The notes beneath the pieces were generated by a model. It made no database searches. It was not told where the DNA came from and saw only the letters and a program-made list of their open reading frames with translations. From assembly GCA_002387565.1 (NCBI GenBank), contig DGJT01000005.1:1-64000 (forward strand): DNA of 64,000 nt. The letters run 5' to 3'. This DNA comes from Akkermansiaceae bacterium UBA4589. GTDB taxonomy: Bacteria; Verrucomicrobiota; Verrucomicrobiia; Verrucomicrobiales; Akkermansiaceae. The translations under genes and the position numbers were made by a program. Shown here one piece after another: positions 17,463 to 26,677 of this stretch (position 1 is the stretch's first letter; each line of letters starts with the position of its first letter).

Positions 17463-18326
17463 ATGGAGCTTTATAGATATTTTTCTTCACATGTTTTTCA
17501 AACATTAAATGAAAACCAGTTAATGTTAGCTAAACCATCGACTCTAAATGATCCGTTTGAAGCTTGTTTTAATTATAAAAATAAGCCAACAGAATCAACA
17601 TTTAGAAAAATTCTAAGAAAACAGTTAACAACATACGCATCTTATTTAGAGCATAAAAAACAATTTCCCAATGAAATCAAAAATAAAAATGATTACAAAG
17701 AACATTGCAGGAATAATTTAGAGGCATATGCTAAAAGTTACTATGAAGAATATTTAAAAAATCCAAATGCTGAAGTTATTCGCTTTAAAGAAATACAAGA
17801 TTGGACTTTGAGAGTTTCTTGTTTTACAGCGACTTCAACAAAACCTGAAAAAGAGGTACTAATGTGGTCACACTACGCTAACAAACATCAAGGTTTTCGT
17901 ATAAAATTTGAATTACCTGAAAATAATGGTAAATTTTTCATTAAAAAAATTAATTATAAAGAACGAAAAACAGAAATAGATTCATTAGCTCAATTAGACA
18001 TAGTTACCAAAAATACCCATATGAAAATTTTAACGACCAAATCATCTATTTGGGAATATGAAAATGAATATAGAATGTTTTTTCCTTATACACTAGATGG
18101 CCATTATATTGTTAAAAAAGGAGTAGATGATAAATTTAGATCTTATTGCCCAATTGAGTCTAATCAAGTTTTAGCTGTAGATTTTGGGTTAAACTGCAAA
18201 GAAAGTGAAATTAGTAAAATTGTAAACCTTATAAAAAATAGAAAAGATTATAATCATGTAAAACTTAGAAGGGCAGCTTATCACCCTACAGACTACGCTT
18301 TACAATATGAGGCAATTAGAGTTTAA
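17463..18326 (+). CDS. DUF2971 family protein
   Basis: The 287-residue protein shows the DUF2971 hallmarks. The N-terminal LYRYFSSHVFQTLNENQLMLAKPSTLNDPFEA places it at the start of the family domain. VLMWSHYANKHQGFRIKFEL lies in the middle, and SSIWEYENEYRMFF follows, matching the family's WxxExExR pattern. The biochemical function of the family is unknown; members are often found among accessory genes. The gene is noticeably more AT-rich than its neighbours, with many AAA, AAT and TTA codons, which suggests recent transfer. It stands alone between dnaB and the carbonic anhydrase gene, with an inverted repeat just upstream and about 180 AT-rich bases downstream. Confidence 0.8.
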   Translation: MELYRYFSSHVFQTLNENQLMLAKPSTLNDPFEACFNYKNKPTESTFRKILRKQLTTYASYLEHKKQFPNEIKNKNDYKEHCRNNLEAYAKSYYEEYLKNPNAEVIRFKEIQDWTLRVSCFTATSTKPEKEVLMWSHYANKHQGFRIKFELPENNGKFFIKKINYKERKTEIDSLAQLDIVTKNTHMKILTTKSSIWEYENEYRMFFPYTLDGHYIVKKGVDDKFRSYCPIESNQVLAVDFGLNCKESEISKIVNLIKNRKDYNHVKLRRAAYHPTDYALQYEAIRV

Positions 18327-18507
18327 AAGATTTTTATAGTTAATTGCTGTTTTTTTGATGATTTTAAAGGAGAAGATACAGTTTTAAGAAATAAATGTGG
18401 TTGTAAAAAATTAAATAAAAGTTAAAAAACATATAGAAAACTTTTACTAAAGACAAACTGGGGGGAGGGCTACGCTAGCTTGAGAATTTAACCATTAAAA
18501 ATAAAAG

Positions 18508-19167
18508 ATGAGTAACGATAACACAACACAAGGAGAAGTAGTCAAATCAGTGCTGACTGCTGAGGAGCGTGCGCAATTGACGCCTGATGATATTTTACAA
18601 GAGTTTATTGAGGGGAATAAGCGTTTTAGAAATAATAGTTTAACTCCAAGAGATCGTGTGTCTCAAATAGAAGCTGCTGCATCTGGTCAGAACCCTAAAG
18701 CTATTGTGTTGAGTTGTATCGATAGTCGTGTGCCTGTGGAGGATGTGTTTGACCAAGGGATTGGAGATATTTTTGTCGGTCGTATAGCGGGTAATTTTGT
18801 CAATGAGGATTTACTCGGTAGTATGGAGTTTGCCTGTAAGGCAGCTGGTGCGAAGCTGATTGTGGTGATGGGTCACCAACATTGTGGAGCGGTTAAAGGA
18901 GCGATTGACAATGTAGAGTTAGGCAACTTAACAACCACACTTTCTAACATTAAACCTGCCATTCAAATGAGTCAGGACTACGCAGGGGATAAGACTTCTG
19001 CGGATGAAGGCTTTGTCAAAACAGTCGCTGAGAATAATGTTAGACACTCAATGAACCTTATTAGAGAAAACAGTCCTATACTCAAAGAAATGGAGGACAA
19101 TGGCGAGATTAAGATAGTCGGCCTCTATTACACTCTCACTAATGGTGAATTGTTATTTGTTGATTAA
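18508..19167 (+). CDS. Beta-class carbonic anhydrase
   Basis: The 219-residue enzyme interconverts CO2 and bicarbonate. The beta-class zinc ligands are present as Cys70 in LSCIDSRVP and His123/Cys126 in GHQHCGAVKG; Asp72 and Arg74 form the catalytic dyad. There is no signal peptide, so it is probably cytosolic. The GDIFVGRIAGNFVNED segment is typical. The gene is monocistronic by position and starts at an ATG without a Shine-Dalgarno. The preceding 181 bases hold a G-rich patch (GGGGGGAGGG) but no clear promoter. Confidence 0.93.
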   Translation: MSNDNTTQGEVVKSVLTAEERAQLTPDDILQEFIEGNKRFRNNSLTPRDRVSQIEAAASGQNPKAIVLSCIDSRVPVEDVFDQGIGDIFVGRIAGNFVNEDLLGSMEFACKAAGAKLIVVMGHQHCGAVKGAIDNVELGNLTTTLSNIKPAIQMSQDYAGDKTSADEGFVKTVAENNVRHSMNLIRENSPILKEMEDNGEIKIVGLYYTLTNGELLFVD

Positions 19168-19301
19168 TGCTCTTTAGGTAACTATCGCCTTTATATATTC
19201 TGTATGAAGCGGTTTTTACCTCTAATTCTCTTATAAGATAATTAGATCCTATCACTTTTCACTTTTCACTTTTCATTTTTCGCTCTTAACTTAGAGAACG
19301 T

Positions 19302-20432
19302 ATGAGCGAACCTCCATTATCTGAACCACTACGAGTGTGGGCACATATTGATTTAGCTGCTCTCAAGCATAATTTACAGAGCTTTAAGCAGCAAAGTGCT
19401 TCAGGTGCGGTGATGGCAGTGATTAAGGCGGATGCTTATGGGCATGGTCTTGCAGCAGTCGCTCATTGTTTGGAGTCACAGCAGATTGATTTTTTTGGGG
19501 TGGCGCATGTCGCAGAGGCACAAGCTCTCACCAAGCTAGGTATCAAAACCCGTATTTATTTATTGGGAGCGACCTTACCAGAGGAGCGTGCACAAATTGT
19601 CGAGCATGGCTGGACGCCTTGTATCTGTAGTTTGGCTGAGGCAGAGCATTTTGATGCTTTAGCTAAGGAGCAGGGCAAGCAGCTCAAAGTGCATATTGCC
19701 ATAGATACAGGTATGGGTCGTGGAGGGTTCCTGCCCCAGCAATTAGTAGAAGTTTGTCCTCAATTACAAAGTTTAGAAGCTTTAATTTACGAGGGAGTAG
19801 CCTCGCATTTTTGTGCGTCAGATGAGGATGAGGTATTCACCCATTTGCAAATTGAGTTGTTTAATACAGCAGTTGATACTCTGAAAAAACAGATGAATCA
19901 GGATTTTGAGTACTTGCATTTAGCGAATACAGCAGGGATTTTGGATTATGATATTCCTAGTTGCAACTTAAGTCGCCCAGGTTTGGGGCTCTACGGCATC
20001 GCTGTCGGCCTACCTAAAAATATCAATAATAGTACAGATTTACAGCCTGTCATGACCCTTAAATCCAAGATTACTTTGATTAGAGAGCTGCCCAAAGGAA
20101 CAAGTCTCTCTTATGGCAGAGACTATATAACGCCACATAAAATGCAGGTTGCAACAGTCGGCATCGGCTATGGAGACGGATACCCTCGTGCCGTGAATAA
20201 CAATGGGCAGGCGCAAGTCTTTATCGAGGGGCAGCTATGCCCAGTCTTAGGCAGAGTCACGATGGACCAAATCCTTGTGGATGTCTCAGCTGTAGCGCAA
20301 GCCAAGGTAGGTTCACAGGTTGAGCTGTTTGGTGCGCACCTATCCGTCAATAAAGTTGCTCAATGGGCACAAACCATACCGTGGGAGATATTTACCCAAA
20401 TCACGCCTAGAGTGACTAGAGTGGTCAACTAG
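19302..20432 (+). CDS. alr: Alanine racemase
   Basis: The 376-residue PLP-dependent fold-III enzyme makes D-alanine for peptidoglycan. Lys42 in AVIKADAYGHG binds PLP, and Tyr271 in SLSYGRDY is the second catalytic base. The motifs GRGGF, LSRPGLGLYG and GRVTMDQ are conserved. The ATG at 19302 gives a normal length. The upstream gap contains a short run of CACTTTTCA-like tandem units (about 19252-19280). The stop overlaps by four bases the stop-side end of the convergent SHD1 gene. Confidence 0.94.
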   Translation: MSEPPLSEPLRVWAHIDLAALKHNLQSFKQQSASGAVMAVIKADAYGHGLAAVAHCLESQQIDFFGVAHVAEAQALTKLGIKTRIYLLGATLPEERAQIVEHGWTPCICSLAEAEHFDALAKEQGKQLKVHIAIDTGMGRGGFLPQQLVEVCPQLQSLEALIYEGVASHFCASDEDEVFTHLQIELFNTAVDTLKKQMNQDFEYLHLANTAGILDYDIPSCNLSRPGLGLYGIAVGLPKNINNSTDLQPVMTLKSKITLIRELPKGTSLSYGRDYITPHKMQVATVGIGYGDGYPRAVNNNGQAQVFIEGQLCPVLGRVTMDQILVDVSAVAQAKVGSQVELFGAHLSVNKVAQWAQTIPWEIFTQITPRVTRVVN

Positions 20433-20851
20433 AGCTTAATATTGATGGTAAATCCACCAGTGCTTAAAGTTACCTGAGATTGCTGTTTGTGTTTGGCTGT
20501 GGTTTTACAGTGAGTTTTTTGTTGGGCGCGTTTCCAGTTTTGGTGGTTGATATACTTTTGGGTATCCCAGTAATTGTCAAACGGGTCAAAGGCTTTTTGC
20601 TTAGAATAGATGAAATTACTTGAAACCAGATTATCTAAGTATTCGATGTCTCTCCAACTAAGTATTTTAGTTGGCACATGGAAAATAAGCCCATCCGAAT
20701 GTTTAAGCGTCACTTCATGGTTAATACGACTATAGGTGATAAGTTCAGCTTGAATCACTCTGCCATCATAAGAAGTCCATATTCTTGAACCAGCATGACA
20801 AAGGCTAGCCATCATAATCACAAATAGAGTTAAGAGTAGAACTTTCATCAT
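20429..20851 (-). CDS. Small secreted SHD1-domain protein
   Basis: The 140-residue protein has a signal peptide (MMKVLLLTLFVIMMASLCHAG). A single SLA1-homology-1-like module follows at residues 22-70: RIWTSYDGRVIQAELITY, KHSDGLIFHVPTKILSWRDIEYL. A Lys/Gln/His-rich tail completes it. SHD1 proteins are frequent in Planctomycetes, Verrucomicrobia and Lentisphaerae; their role is unknown, possibly protein binding outside the cytoplasm. It is related to the modules at 24.3-26.6 kb. It is convergent with alr, overlapping it by four bases. The start could equally be the second Met. Confidence 0.7.
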   Translation of the reverse strand: MMKVLLLTLFVIMMASLCHAGSRIWTSYDGRVIQAELITYSRINHEVTLKHSDGLIFHVPTKILSWRDIEYLDNLVSSNFIYSKQKAFDPFDNYWDTQKYINHQNWKRAQQKTHCKTTAKHKQQSQVTLSTGGFTINIKL

Positions 20852-20896
20852 ATAAAGTATTTAAGTATAAACTAAATTTAAGGGGCTATCTTTGTC

Positions 20897-20980
20897 CAAT
20901 TTCAAGTCAACTTTGTTGACTTGAAGAAATTTTAAAATTTTCATTAAAATGGTCATGATTGATAGACTCTCAACAGTCCC
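20897..20980 (-). repeat. Small inverted-repeat element, copy B (one end)
   Basis: Read on the minus strand it starts GGGACTGTTGAGAGTCTA, matching the left end of the element at 2450-2670, and stays similar for about 85 bases. The 11-base hairpin arms are kept (20901-20911 and 20915-20925), with paired A/T to G/C changes relative to copy A. No second terminal repeat is found, so the copy is partial. It lies just downstream of oppA's transcript origin region, between the SHD1 gene and the oppA stop. Confidence 0.65.
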
Positions 20981-20981
20981 T

Positions 20982-22589
20982 TTAGTATTTGTCAAAATAG
21001 ACGAATTTATAAGGGTGGTTATTGAGGAGGAGAGGCTCCCAGTTTTTGACCTTGGTATCGATGAGGTAGTTACTTTTTAACCAAAACAGAGGGATGATAG
21101 GTGCGGCTTCTAAGAGAACGGTTTCTGCTTGGGCGAGTTTGTTAAAACGAGCTTGAGGGTCGGCCATTTGTGAGGCTTCTGCGAGGTAGGTTTCATAGGT
21201 TTTATCTGCCCAGTTGGTATTATTGTTACCGTTGCCTTCGGTCCACATATCGAGAAAGGTGGTTGGATCGAGATAATCACCAATCCAGCCAGCGCCAGCT
21301 AGGTCGTATTCACCTGTGTATTGTTTTTGTAGGTAGGTCCCCCAATCAGCGGTTTTAATAGATACTGTGACGCCTAGATGTTCGCGCCATTTGGCTTGGA
21401 GCAGTTCAGCGCTGCGTCTAGCTCCATCACTTTCAGTGATAAGCATGTCGAGTTTGATGGGGGTGTCTCCGATTTTGGCGCGTAAGGCTTCCATCTTGGC
21501 TTTGGCTAACTCGAGGTCTAAAGTGACGATTTTAGGGTTGTTATAACCAGTTAGTGGTGGGGTTAGAGAGTGAGCGGCATAACCAGAACCATTGCGAATA
21601 ACCTCTACATAGAGTTCTCTGTCAATAGCTAGAGATAGGGCATGTCTAAGTTCAAGGTGTTTTAAAAATTCATTTTTTATATTACAACGAATATAGCTGG
21701 TGCCGACATAAGGCTCCTCGCGTAAGGATGAAGACATTTCTTTGCGTGCGTATTTAATCAGGTCTGTAGGTATGGAGTAGGTGATATGAAGCTGTTCATC
21801 TTCAAACATGCGCATTTCAGTAAAAGGGTTTTTGATAGGTAGGAAATTGATGCCTTCTAATTTGAGATTTTCAATATCCCAGTAGTGCGGGTTTTGGCGC
21901 ACTTGGATATGCTGATTCACACGCCAAGAAGTCAGTTTAAAAGCACCGTTGCCTACGAGGTTCTTTTCCTTGGACCATGCGGTAAAGCTATCGCCAATCT
22001 CACCATGTGCGAGCACCACATGTTTAGGTACAGGATACCAAGTGAAATGCTTGACCACCTCGGGCAGGAATGGCGTAGGCGCCTTAAGTTTGATTTGTAA
22101 GGTGTGGCTATCTATTGCCTTGACTCCGACTTGGCTAAAATCAGTGATTTCTCCTTTGTTAAAGGCTTCAGCGCCTTCGATAAAATACAGCATTTCTGCG
22201 TATTTAGCAGCAAGAGTGGGAGTGAGGATGCGTTCATAAGCAAATACAAAGTCTTCTGTAGTGACTGGCTTGCCATCTGACCACTTGCCATTTGGTTGTA
22301 AATAGAAAGTCCAGAGGGTAAAATCTTCATTAGCTTCCCAGCGCGCGGCAGAGCCAGGCATGGCGGTGGCGTCCTTGGAAGGGTGGTCTATGCAAAGCCC
22401 TTCGAACATGGAGCTGAGCAGGTTGTTTTCCAAAACCCCTGAGACTAAATGCGGATCGAGAGCCTTAGGCTCACTTGAGTTGCCTAAAATAAGGATGTTT
22501 TGATTGGCTGCCTCTTGAGCTTGCTGTAGGGGATTACAGCTGCTTATTAAAGCCAAAAACAAAAGACTTAATAAGCAAATAGGTTTCAT
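20982..22589 (-). CDS. ABC transporter peptide-binding lipoprotein (OppA/DppA family)
   Basis: The 535-residue solute-binding protein has a lipoprotein signal (LLFLALISSC, modified Cys18). SBP_bac_5 domains follow: ILGNSSEPKALDPHLVSG, KWSDGKPVTTEDFVFAYERI, LVGNGAFKLTSWRVN, LRHALSLAIDREL, WIGDYLDPTTFLDMW. This resembles OppA, which binds oligopeptides in the periplasm. No permease or ATPase genes are adjacent, so it is an orphan binding protein that would need partners elsewhere, or it may bind murein peptides. A small gene of unknown function lies 17 bases upstream and is probably cotranscribed. Confidence 0.9.
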   Translation of the reverse strand: MKPICLLSLLFLALISSCNPLQQAQEAANQNILILGNSSEPKALDPHLVSGVLENNLLSSMFEGLCIDHPSKDATAMPGSAARWEANEDFTLWTFYLQPNGKWSDGKPVTTEDFVFAYERILTPTLAAKYAEMLYFIEGAEAFNKGEITDFSQVGVKAIDSHTLQIKLKAPTPFLPEVVKHFTWYPVPKHVVLAHGEIGDSFTAWSKEKNLVGNGAFKLTSWRVNQHIQVRQNPHYWDIENLKLEGINFLPIKNPFTEMRMFEDEQLHITYSIPTDLIKYARKEMSSSLREEPYVGTSYIRCNIKNEFLKHLELRHALSLAIDRELYVEVIRNGSGYAAHSLTPPLTGYNNPKIVTLDLELAKAKMEALRAKIGDTPIKLDMLITESDGARRSAELLQAKWREHLGVTVSIKTADWGTYLQKQYTGEYDLAGAGWIGDYLDPTTFLDMWTEGNGNNNTNWADKTYETYLAEASQMADPQARFNKLAQAETVLLEAAPIIPLFWLKSNYLIDTKVKNWEPLLLNNHPYKFVYFDKY

Positions 22590-22605
22590 ATAAGCTAGAT
22601 AATAC

Positions 22606-22878
22606 CTATTTATCTGAAAAATGCAAAGCCATGCTCATAGCTGCGTTTTTTTCAGAGTTGTCTTGCGACTTATCAATCAGCAATTGTAGGCCTTCGATAC
22701 AAGACTGCCATTCAGCGGCTTTTGCTGAGCTAACCTCGTCAGAAGTTGATTTACCAATCTCATAACGATCGAGCATGGCGGCCATTTCAATGAGTTGATG
22801 ACGAAAATGTAAAAAACTAGCGTCGATGACATCTTGGCTACTTGGGGCAATGGCTTGTTTAGTAAAAGAAGTGCTCAT
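22606..22878 (-). CDS. Hypothetical protein, 90 residues
   Basis: The frame encodes a small soluble, mostly helical protein with no recognised domain. The ATG at 22878 (MSTSFTKQAIAPSSQ) is preferred over a start at 22917 because the extension is hydrophobic and would overlap the divergent hisD leader. It contains two helix-like stretches, DASFLHFRHQLIEMAAML and SCIEGLQLLIDKSQ. It sits 17 bases before oppA in the same direction and may be translated with it. The function is unknown. Confidence 0.6.
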   Translation of the reverse strand: MSTSFTKQAIAPSSQDVIDASFLHFRHQLIEMAAMLDRYEIGKSTSDEVSSAKAAEWQSCIEGLQLLIDKSQDNSEKNAAMSMALHFSDK

Positions 22879-22970
22879 AAGAATAAAATTAAATGAAATT
22901 AGCAAATTTAAGCTCATTTTACAAACGTCTTTACTTGCAACTTTTGTTTATTTGCTCATATATAGTCTTC

Positions 22971-24257
22971 ATGCAAGTTTTCAAAGAGAGTGAGCAAGGT
23001 TTTGCTAAGCTTTTTACTGCTTTAGACAGAAGAGCCATTGCTAATGAATCAGTTGTCGATACGGTGGCGGATGTCATTGCTCAAGTGAAAGCCAAAGGGG
23101 ACGCTGCTCTCATTGATTATACGGCTCGTTTTGACGGCGTGACATTGACAGCTGACGATTTATGGGTGAGTGAGGAGGAAAAACAAGCCGCCCTAGATAG
23201 CCTTAGTGAGCAAAGCAAGGCCGCTTTTGCTGCGACTTTAGAAAACATTCAAATTTTTGCTAAACACAGTCTAAAACAAGATTGGCAAACTCATAACGCT
23301 CAAGGTGCAGTTATAGGTGAGCGCTTTTACCCTTATGATAGAGTAGGTGTTTATGTGCCAGGTGGTAAAGCACCTTTAGTATCAAGCGCTTTGATGACTG
23401 CTGGTTTTGCGCAAGCAGCAGGGGTTAAAGAAATTATTGCGGCAACTCCTGTGCAAAAAGATGGCAAGGTCAATCCTGCTTTACTCGCTGCGTTGGTGTA
23501 TTGTGGAGTGAATAAAGTATTAAAGGTTGGAGGTGCGCAAGCTATTGCTGCCTTAGCTCTGGGAACAGATCAGGTGCAACCTGTAGAAAAAATTGTAGGA
23601 CCAGGCAATGTTTATGTAGTAGAGGCCAAGCGTCAGTTAGTAGGCGCTGTCTCGATTGATATGCTGCCTGGACCTAGTGAAATTTTAGTGCTTGCAGATG
23701 ATTCTGCTAATCCAGCTTATATCGCGGCTGATCTGTTGGCACAAGCTGAGCATGGACCAGATAGTGATATCGTGTTTATCACAGATTCCGAAAACTTATT
23801 AGAAAGTGTACAGCAGGCAATCAAAGAGCAGCTTAAGACACTGAGTCGTGCAGAGATAATCGATAAAGTCTTACAAACAAAAACCAAAGTCTTTTTAGTT
23901 GAGCAGCTATCATCAGCGGTTGATTTAGTTAATGCCTATGCTCCAGAGCATTTGAGCTTAGCGGTAGCCAATCAAGATAATTATATCGGGCAGATTAGAA
24001 CAGCTGGAGCTATATTTGTTGGTGATATGAGCCCTGTAGCTGTAGGCGATTTTGTGGCTGGCCCTAGTCACACACTACCGACAGGTGGAGCTGGCAAGTC
24101 ATTTTCAGGCTTGAGAGCAGATCAATTTCAGCGCCGTATCAGCGTGGTTCAATTAGATAAAGAGTCGCTATCTAAGTCGCTTGAGTTTGTTGAAGAGTTT
24201 GCGCGTATTGAGGGCTTAGATGCGCATGGTCAATCCGCCAGCATTCGACTTCAGTAA
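22971..24257 (+). CDS. hisD: Histidinol dehydrogenase
   Basis: The 428-residue zinc enzyme carries out the last two oxidations of histidine synthesis. The motifs VYVPGGKAPLVSSALM, VGPGNVYVVEAKRQLVG, DMLPGPSEILVLAD, LAQAEHGPDSD, YAPEHLSL and GPSHTLPTGGAGKSFSGL span the whole enzyme. The ATG at 22971 fits family length; an in-frame ATG at 22893 would add a hydrophobic leader and is not favoured. No other his gene is nearby. The divergent spacer to the 90-residue gene is 92 bases. Confidence 0.95.
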   Translation: MQVFKESEQGFAKLFTALDRRAIANESVVDTVADVIAQVKAKGDAALIDYTARFDGVTLTADDLWVSEEEKQAALDSLSEQSKAAFAATLENIQIFAKHSLKQDWQTHNAQGAVIGERFYPYDRVGVYVPGGKAPLVSSALMTAGFAQAAGVKEIIAATPVQKDGKVNPALLAALVYCGVNKVLKVGGAQAIAALALGTDQVQPVEKIVGPGNVYVVEAKRQLVGAVSIDMLPGPSEILVLADDSANPAYIAADLLAQAEHGPDSDIVFITDSENLLESVQQAIKEQLKTLSRAEIIDKVLQTKTKVFLVEQLSSAVDLVNAYAPEHLSLAVANQDNYIGQIRTAGAIFVGDMSPVAVGDFVAGPSHTLPTGGAGKSFSGLRADQFQRRISVVQLDKESLSKSLEFVEEFARIEGLDAHGQSASIRLQ

Positions 24258-24313
24258 TGTTTATTATGGGAATTGTAATAACTGCGCTTTATCAATAAAA
24301 AATAAACTAAACC

Positions 24314-25108
24314 ATGAAAACAAGTATTAGCTTTGCCTTAATTATAAGCGCTATGTTGGTACAAGCAGCGCCAATAAAGTCATTATTTGACAATGTTTAT
24401 GAGCTCACATCATCAGATGGGCGTAAATTAAGAGCCAAGATATTAGAGTTTAAACCCCAGGTTATTTCTGTAGAAGCTGAGGCTAACAAAACAGTATATG
24501 AAATACCTTATGCTAAGCTTAATCAGCTGACTCAAACTCAATTACATGAATTGTGGGCCATGGAAATTAACCAAAAGCTAGGTTTAGAAATAATGCCGAA
24601 AAATAACGAAAAGCTTTGGAAGTATAATATTTTAGATTTTGCGGAGAAATTTAGTATTAATAGACAAATTAAAATTCCTGATACAGCGGATTATTATTAT
24701 TTGACTAATTACGAAGGTCAGATTTTAGGTGCTAGGGCTTATCATTTAAGAGCTTATCCCAATGACTTAGGCGATAAAACTAAACTTAAGCACGTTGAAA
24801 TTGAGTTTGCTAATGTCAAAGCCTATCCTGGTTCAGAAGAAGAAATAGATGCAACTAGTTTTTTTGTTACAAAAAAAGGAGGTTTTGATGACTTAGAGGC
24901 TGCTATGCTTGCTGACAAAAAGGTTGTGAGTAAGCAGCTTAATCAATCTTTCGGGCAAGGTGTTGAGGCAATTAATGGTGACCGTACCTTTACTCGCTGG
25001 GATTCCAAAGGTTATAGTTTTTTACTAGAATCAAGAAGCTCAGAGGCACTTATTTTGCACATTGTACCAACAGCCTCATTACCTAGTTTAGATAAAAATA
25101 ATGAATAA
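24314..25108 (+). CDS. Secreted SHD1-domain protein, 264 residues
   Basis: A signal peptide (MKTSISFALIISAMLVQAA) is followed by an SHD1-like module at about residues 28-75 (NVYELTSSDGRKLRAKILEF, YEIPYAKLNQLTQTQLHELW). The remaining region resembles the middle of the next gene, including the shared segment RWDSKGYSFLL near the C-terminus. It lacks the peptidase domain of that neighbour. The stop overlaps the next start by eight bases, so the two form a translationally coupled pair. The function is unknown; export to periplasm or surface is inferred from the signal. Confidence 0.8.
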   Translation: MKTSISFALIISAMLVQAAPIKSLFDNVYELTSSDGRKLRAKILEFKPQVISVEAEANKTVYEIPYAKLNQLTQTQLHELWAMEINQKLGLEIMPKNNEKLWKYNILDFAEKFSINRQIKIPDTADYYYLTNYEGQILGARAYHLRAYPNDLGDKTKLKHVEIEFANVKAYPGSEEEIDATSFFVTKKGGFDDLEAAMLADKKVVSKQLNQSFGQGVEAINGDRTFTRWDSKGYSFLLESRSSEALILHIVPTASLPSLDKNNE

Positions 25109-26573
25109 AATATATTACAAATATATCGTTTTACATATTTTACTGTTAGTTTGGCAACTACCCTTAGCCAAGTCAGCAGAAGTTGTATCTGTATTTAATG
25201 ATTACCATGAATTAACTTCTACAGACGGCAGGACCCTGAGCGCTAAAATTGAAAAATTTGAAGAAGACAATTTAAGCATACAATTAACCAATAATAGTAG
25301 GTATAAACTCCCCTATAATAGATTAAGTGAAGAAACTCAAAATAATCTACATCAGCTATGGGCAGAAGAAATGAACAGCAAGTTTGGTATGACGATTTTC
25401 CCTGTAGATGGTAGTCATATCCAAGATATGCCAGCTTCACAATGGGCAAAATTAATTGGTATCAAAAAAGAGTCAGAAACCAGTTACGATAGTAGCTATC
25501 GCAATTACTTTAAAGAGAAGAAGGCTTTAAATTCTGCAGTATATACTATATCAGCGTATGCTAAAAACTTAGATAAAGAGCATAAAATAAAACATATTTC
25601 TGTTGTTTTTGCCAATAAGGGAGATTCTATAAAGTCTATAGAAACTTCCCCTGAAATGCTTCAATCTGTTTATGATGATTTACAAAAAGAAGCACTTAAA
25701 GAGCTCAATGAAAAAATTGATTTAGCAACGGCTTCTATCAAAGAGCAGTTCGAGGCATGGTTTGGTGAATCGACCAGAATGAATTATGGTTATGGCAGCC
25801 AAAAAGAATATTTAGATCGATGGGATTCTAAGGGTTATAGTTTTTTGCTCAATAGCAAAAAAGATGAATTAGTTTCATTAAAAATTATACCTACTTCTTT
25901 TTTAGAGCAAGAAAAACAACAAGTAGAAATCAACACAGAGGAGCTAGTATCACGTATTGAAACTAATGATTTTGGCGATGTGGTTTTGGGCGACATGCCA
26001 ATGGTGAATCAAGGGCCTAAGGGTTACTGCTTCCCTGCTACTTGTGAGCGTATGATGCGCTATCTAGGCATTGAAGCTGATATGTATAAGTGGGCGATGG
26101 CAGGAAAGACAGATGCTGGAGGAGGAACCAGTTCCAAGGATATTATTCCTAAAATTAGTAATTATATAGTGCAAAAAAGTAATAGTAGATTAAAAAAGCT
26201 TAATTTTAGCAAACTTGAGCTTAATGACATTAGCGAGTGGATAGACAAAGGTGTGCCGATTTTGTGGACCATGTATTCTAGCGATCAGTATAATTTAATA
26301 GCTCAGCAGCGCACACAAAGCCGCGAAAAACAAAACCCTCAAATGTGGGCAACTCAAATTGCTAAAGAAGCCATAGCTAATAGTCAAGCATTACAAAATA
26401 ACAGAGAAGGAGGTCATATATGTATGATTATAGGTTATAACGAAATGACCAATGAGGTTGCGGTTACAGACTCTTGGGGATCAAGTTACGCGTTACGTTG
26501 GGTGCATGTGGATGAAGTTCGAGCCGCGACATGGGATGATGGAATTGCTTATGTAGGATTTCCCGAGCAATAA
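25101..26573 (+). CDS. Secreted SHD1 protein with papain-like C39-family peptidase domain
   Basis: The 490-residue protein begins with a hydrophobic signal (residues about 5-25), then an SHD1-like module (DYHELTSTDGRTLSAKIEKF, YKLPYNRLSEETQNNLHQLW). A region shared with the preceding gene follows, ending with RWDSKGYSFLL. Residues about 290-487 form a peptidase-C39_2-like domain: MVNQGPKGYCFPATCERM carries the candidate nucleophile Cys310, GGHICMIIGYN carries His439, and VTDSWG supplies Asp457. It may cleave a peptide or protein outside the cytoplasm; the substrate is unknown. The pair architecture suggests that duplication of an SHD1 protein preceded gain or loss of the peptidase. Confidence 0.78.
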   Translation: MNKIYYKYIVLHILLLVWQLPLAKSAEVVSVFNDYHELTSTDGRTLSAKIEKFEEDNLSIQLTNNSRYKLPYNRLSEETQNNLHQLWAEEMNSKFGMTIFPVDGSHIQDMPASQWAKLIGIKKESETSYDSSYRNYFKEKKALNSAVYTISAYAKNLDKEHKIKHISVVFANKGDSIKSIETSPEMLQSVYDDLQKEALKELNEKIDLATASIKEQFEAWFGESTRMNYGYGSQKEYLDRWDSKGYSFLLNSKKDELVSLKIIPTSFLEQEKQQVEINTEELVSRIETNDFGDVVLGDMPMVNQGPKGYCFPATCERMMRYLGIEADMYKWAMAGKTDAGGGTSSKDIIPKISNYIVQKSNSRLKKLNFSKLELNDISEWIDKGVPILWTMYSSDQYNLIAQQRTQSREKQNPQMWATQIAKEAIANSQALQNNREGGHICMIIGYNEMTNEVAVTDSWGSSYALRWVHVDEVRAATWDDGIAYVGFPEQ

Positions 26574-26619
26574 GAAGAGACGGCACGCTTGATTGCCCGA
26601 TATAAAAGGAATCTTTTGC

Positions 26620-26648
26620 TTGACAAGGCAGGGAGTCTGCATTAATTT
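26620..26648 (+). promoter_or_regulatory. Candidate promoter upstream of rpsU
   Basis: A perfect -35 TTGACA is followed after 17 bases by a poor -10 (TAATTT), 30 bases before the rpsU ATG. The spacer and downstream bases also hold a broken inverted repeat (GGGA, TGCA, TGCA, TCCC). It is tentative because of the weak -10. Confidence 0.35.
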
Positions 26649-26677
26649 GCATTCCCCAATTAAATTATTAACAACAT

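Noticed and set aside
19250..19282. CACTTTTCA-like tandem units before alr as a regulatory element
   Set aside because: Similar strings (TGAAAAGTGAAA) occur near 42065 and 42190 in repeat-rich spacers; this looks like low-complexity sequence with no evident function.
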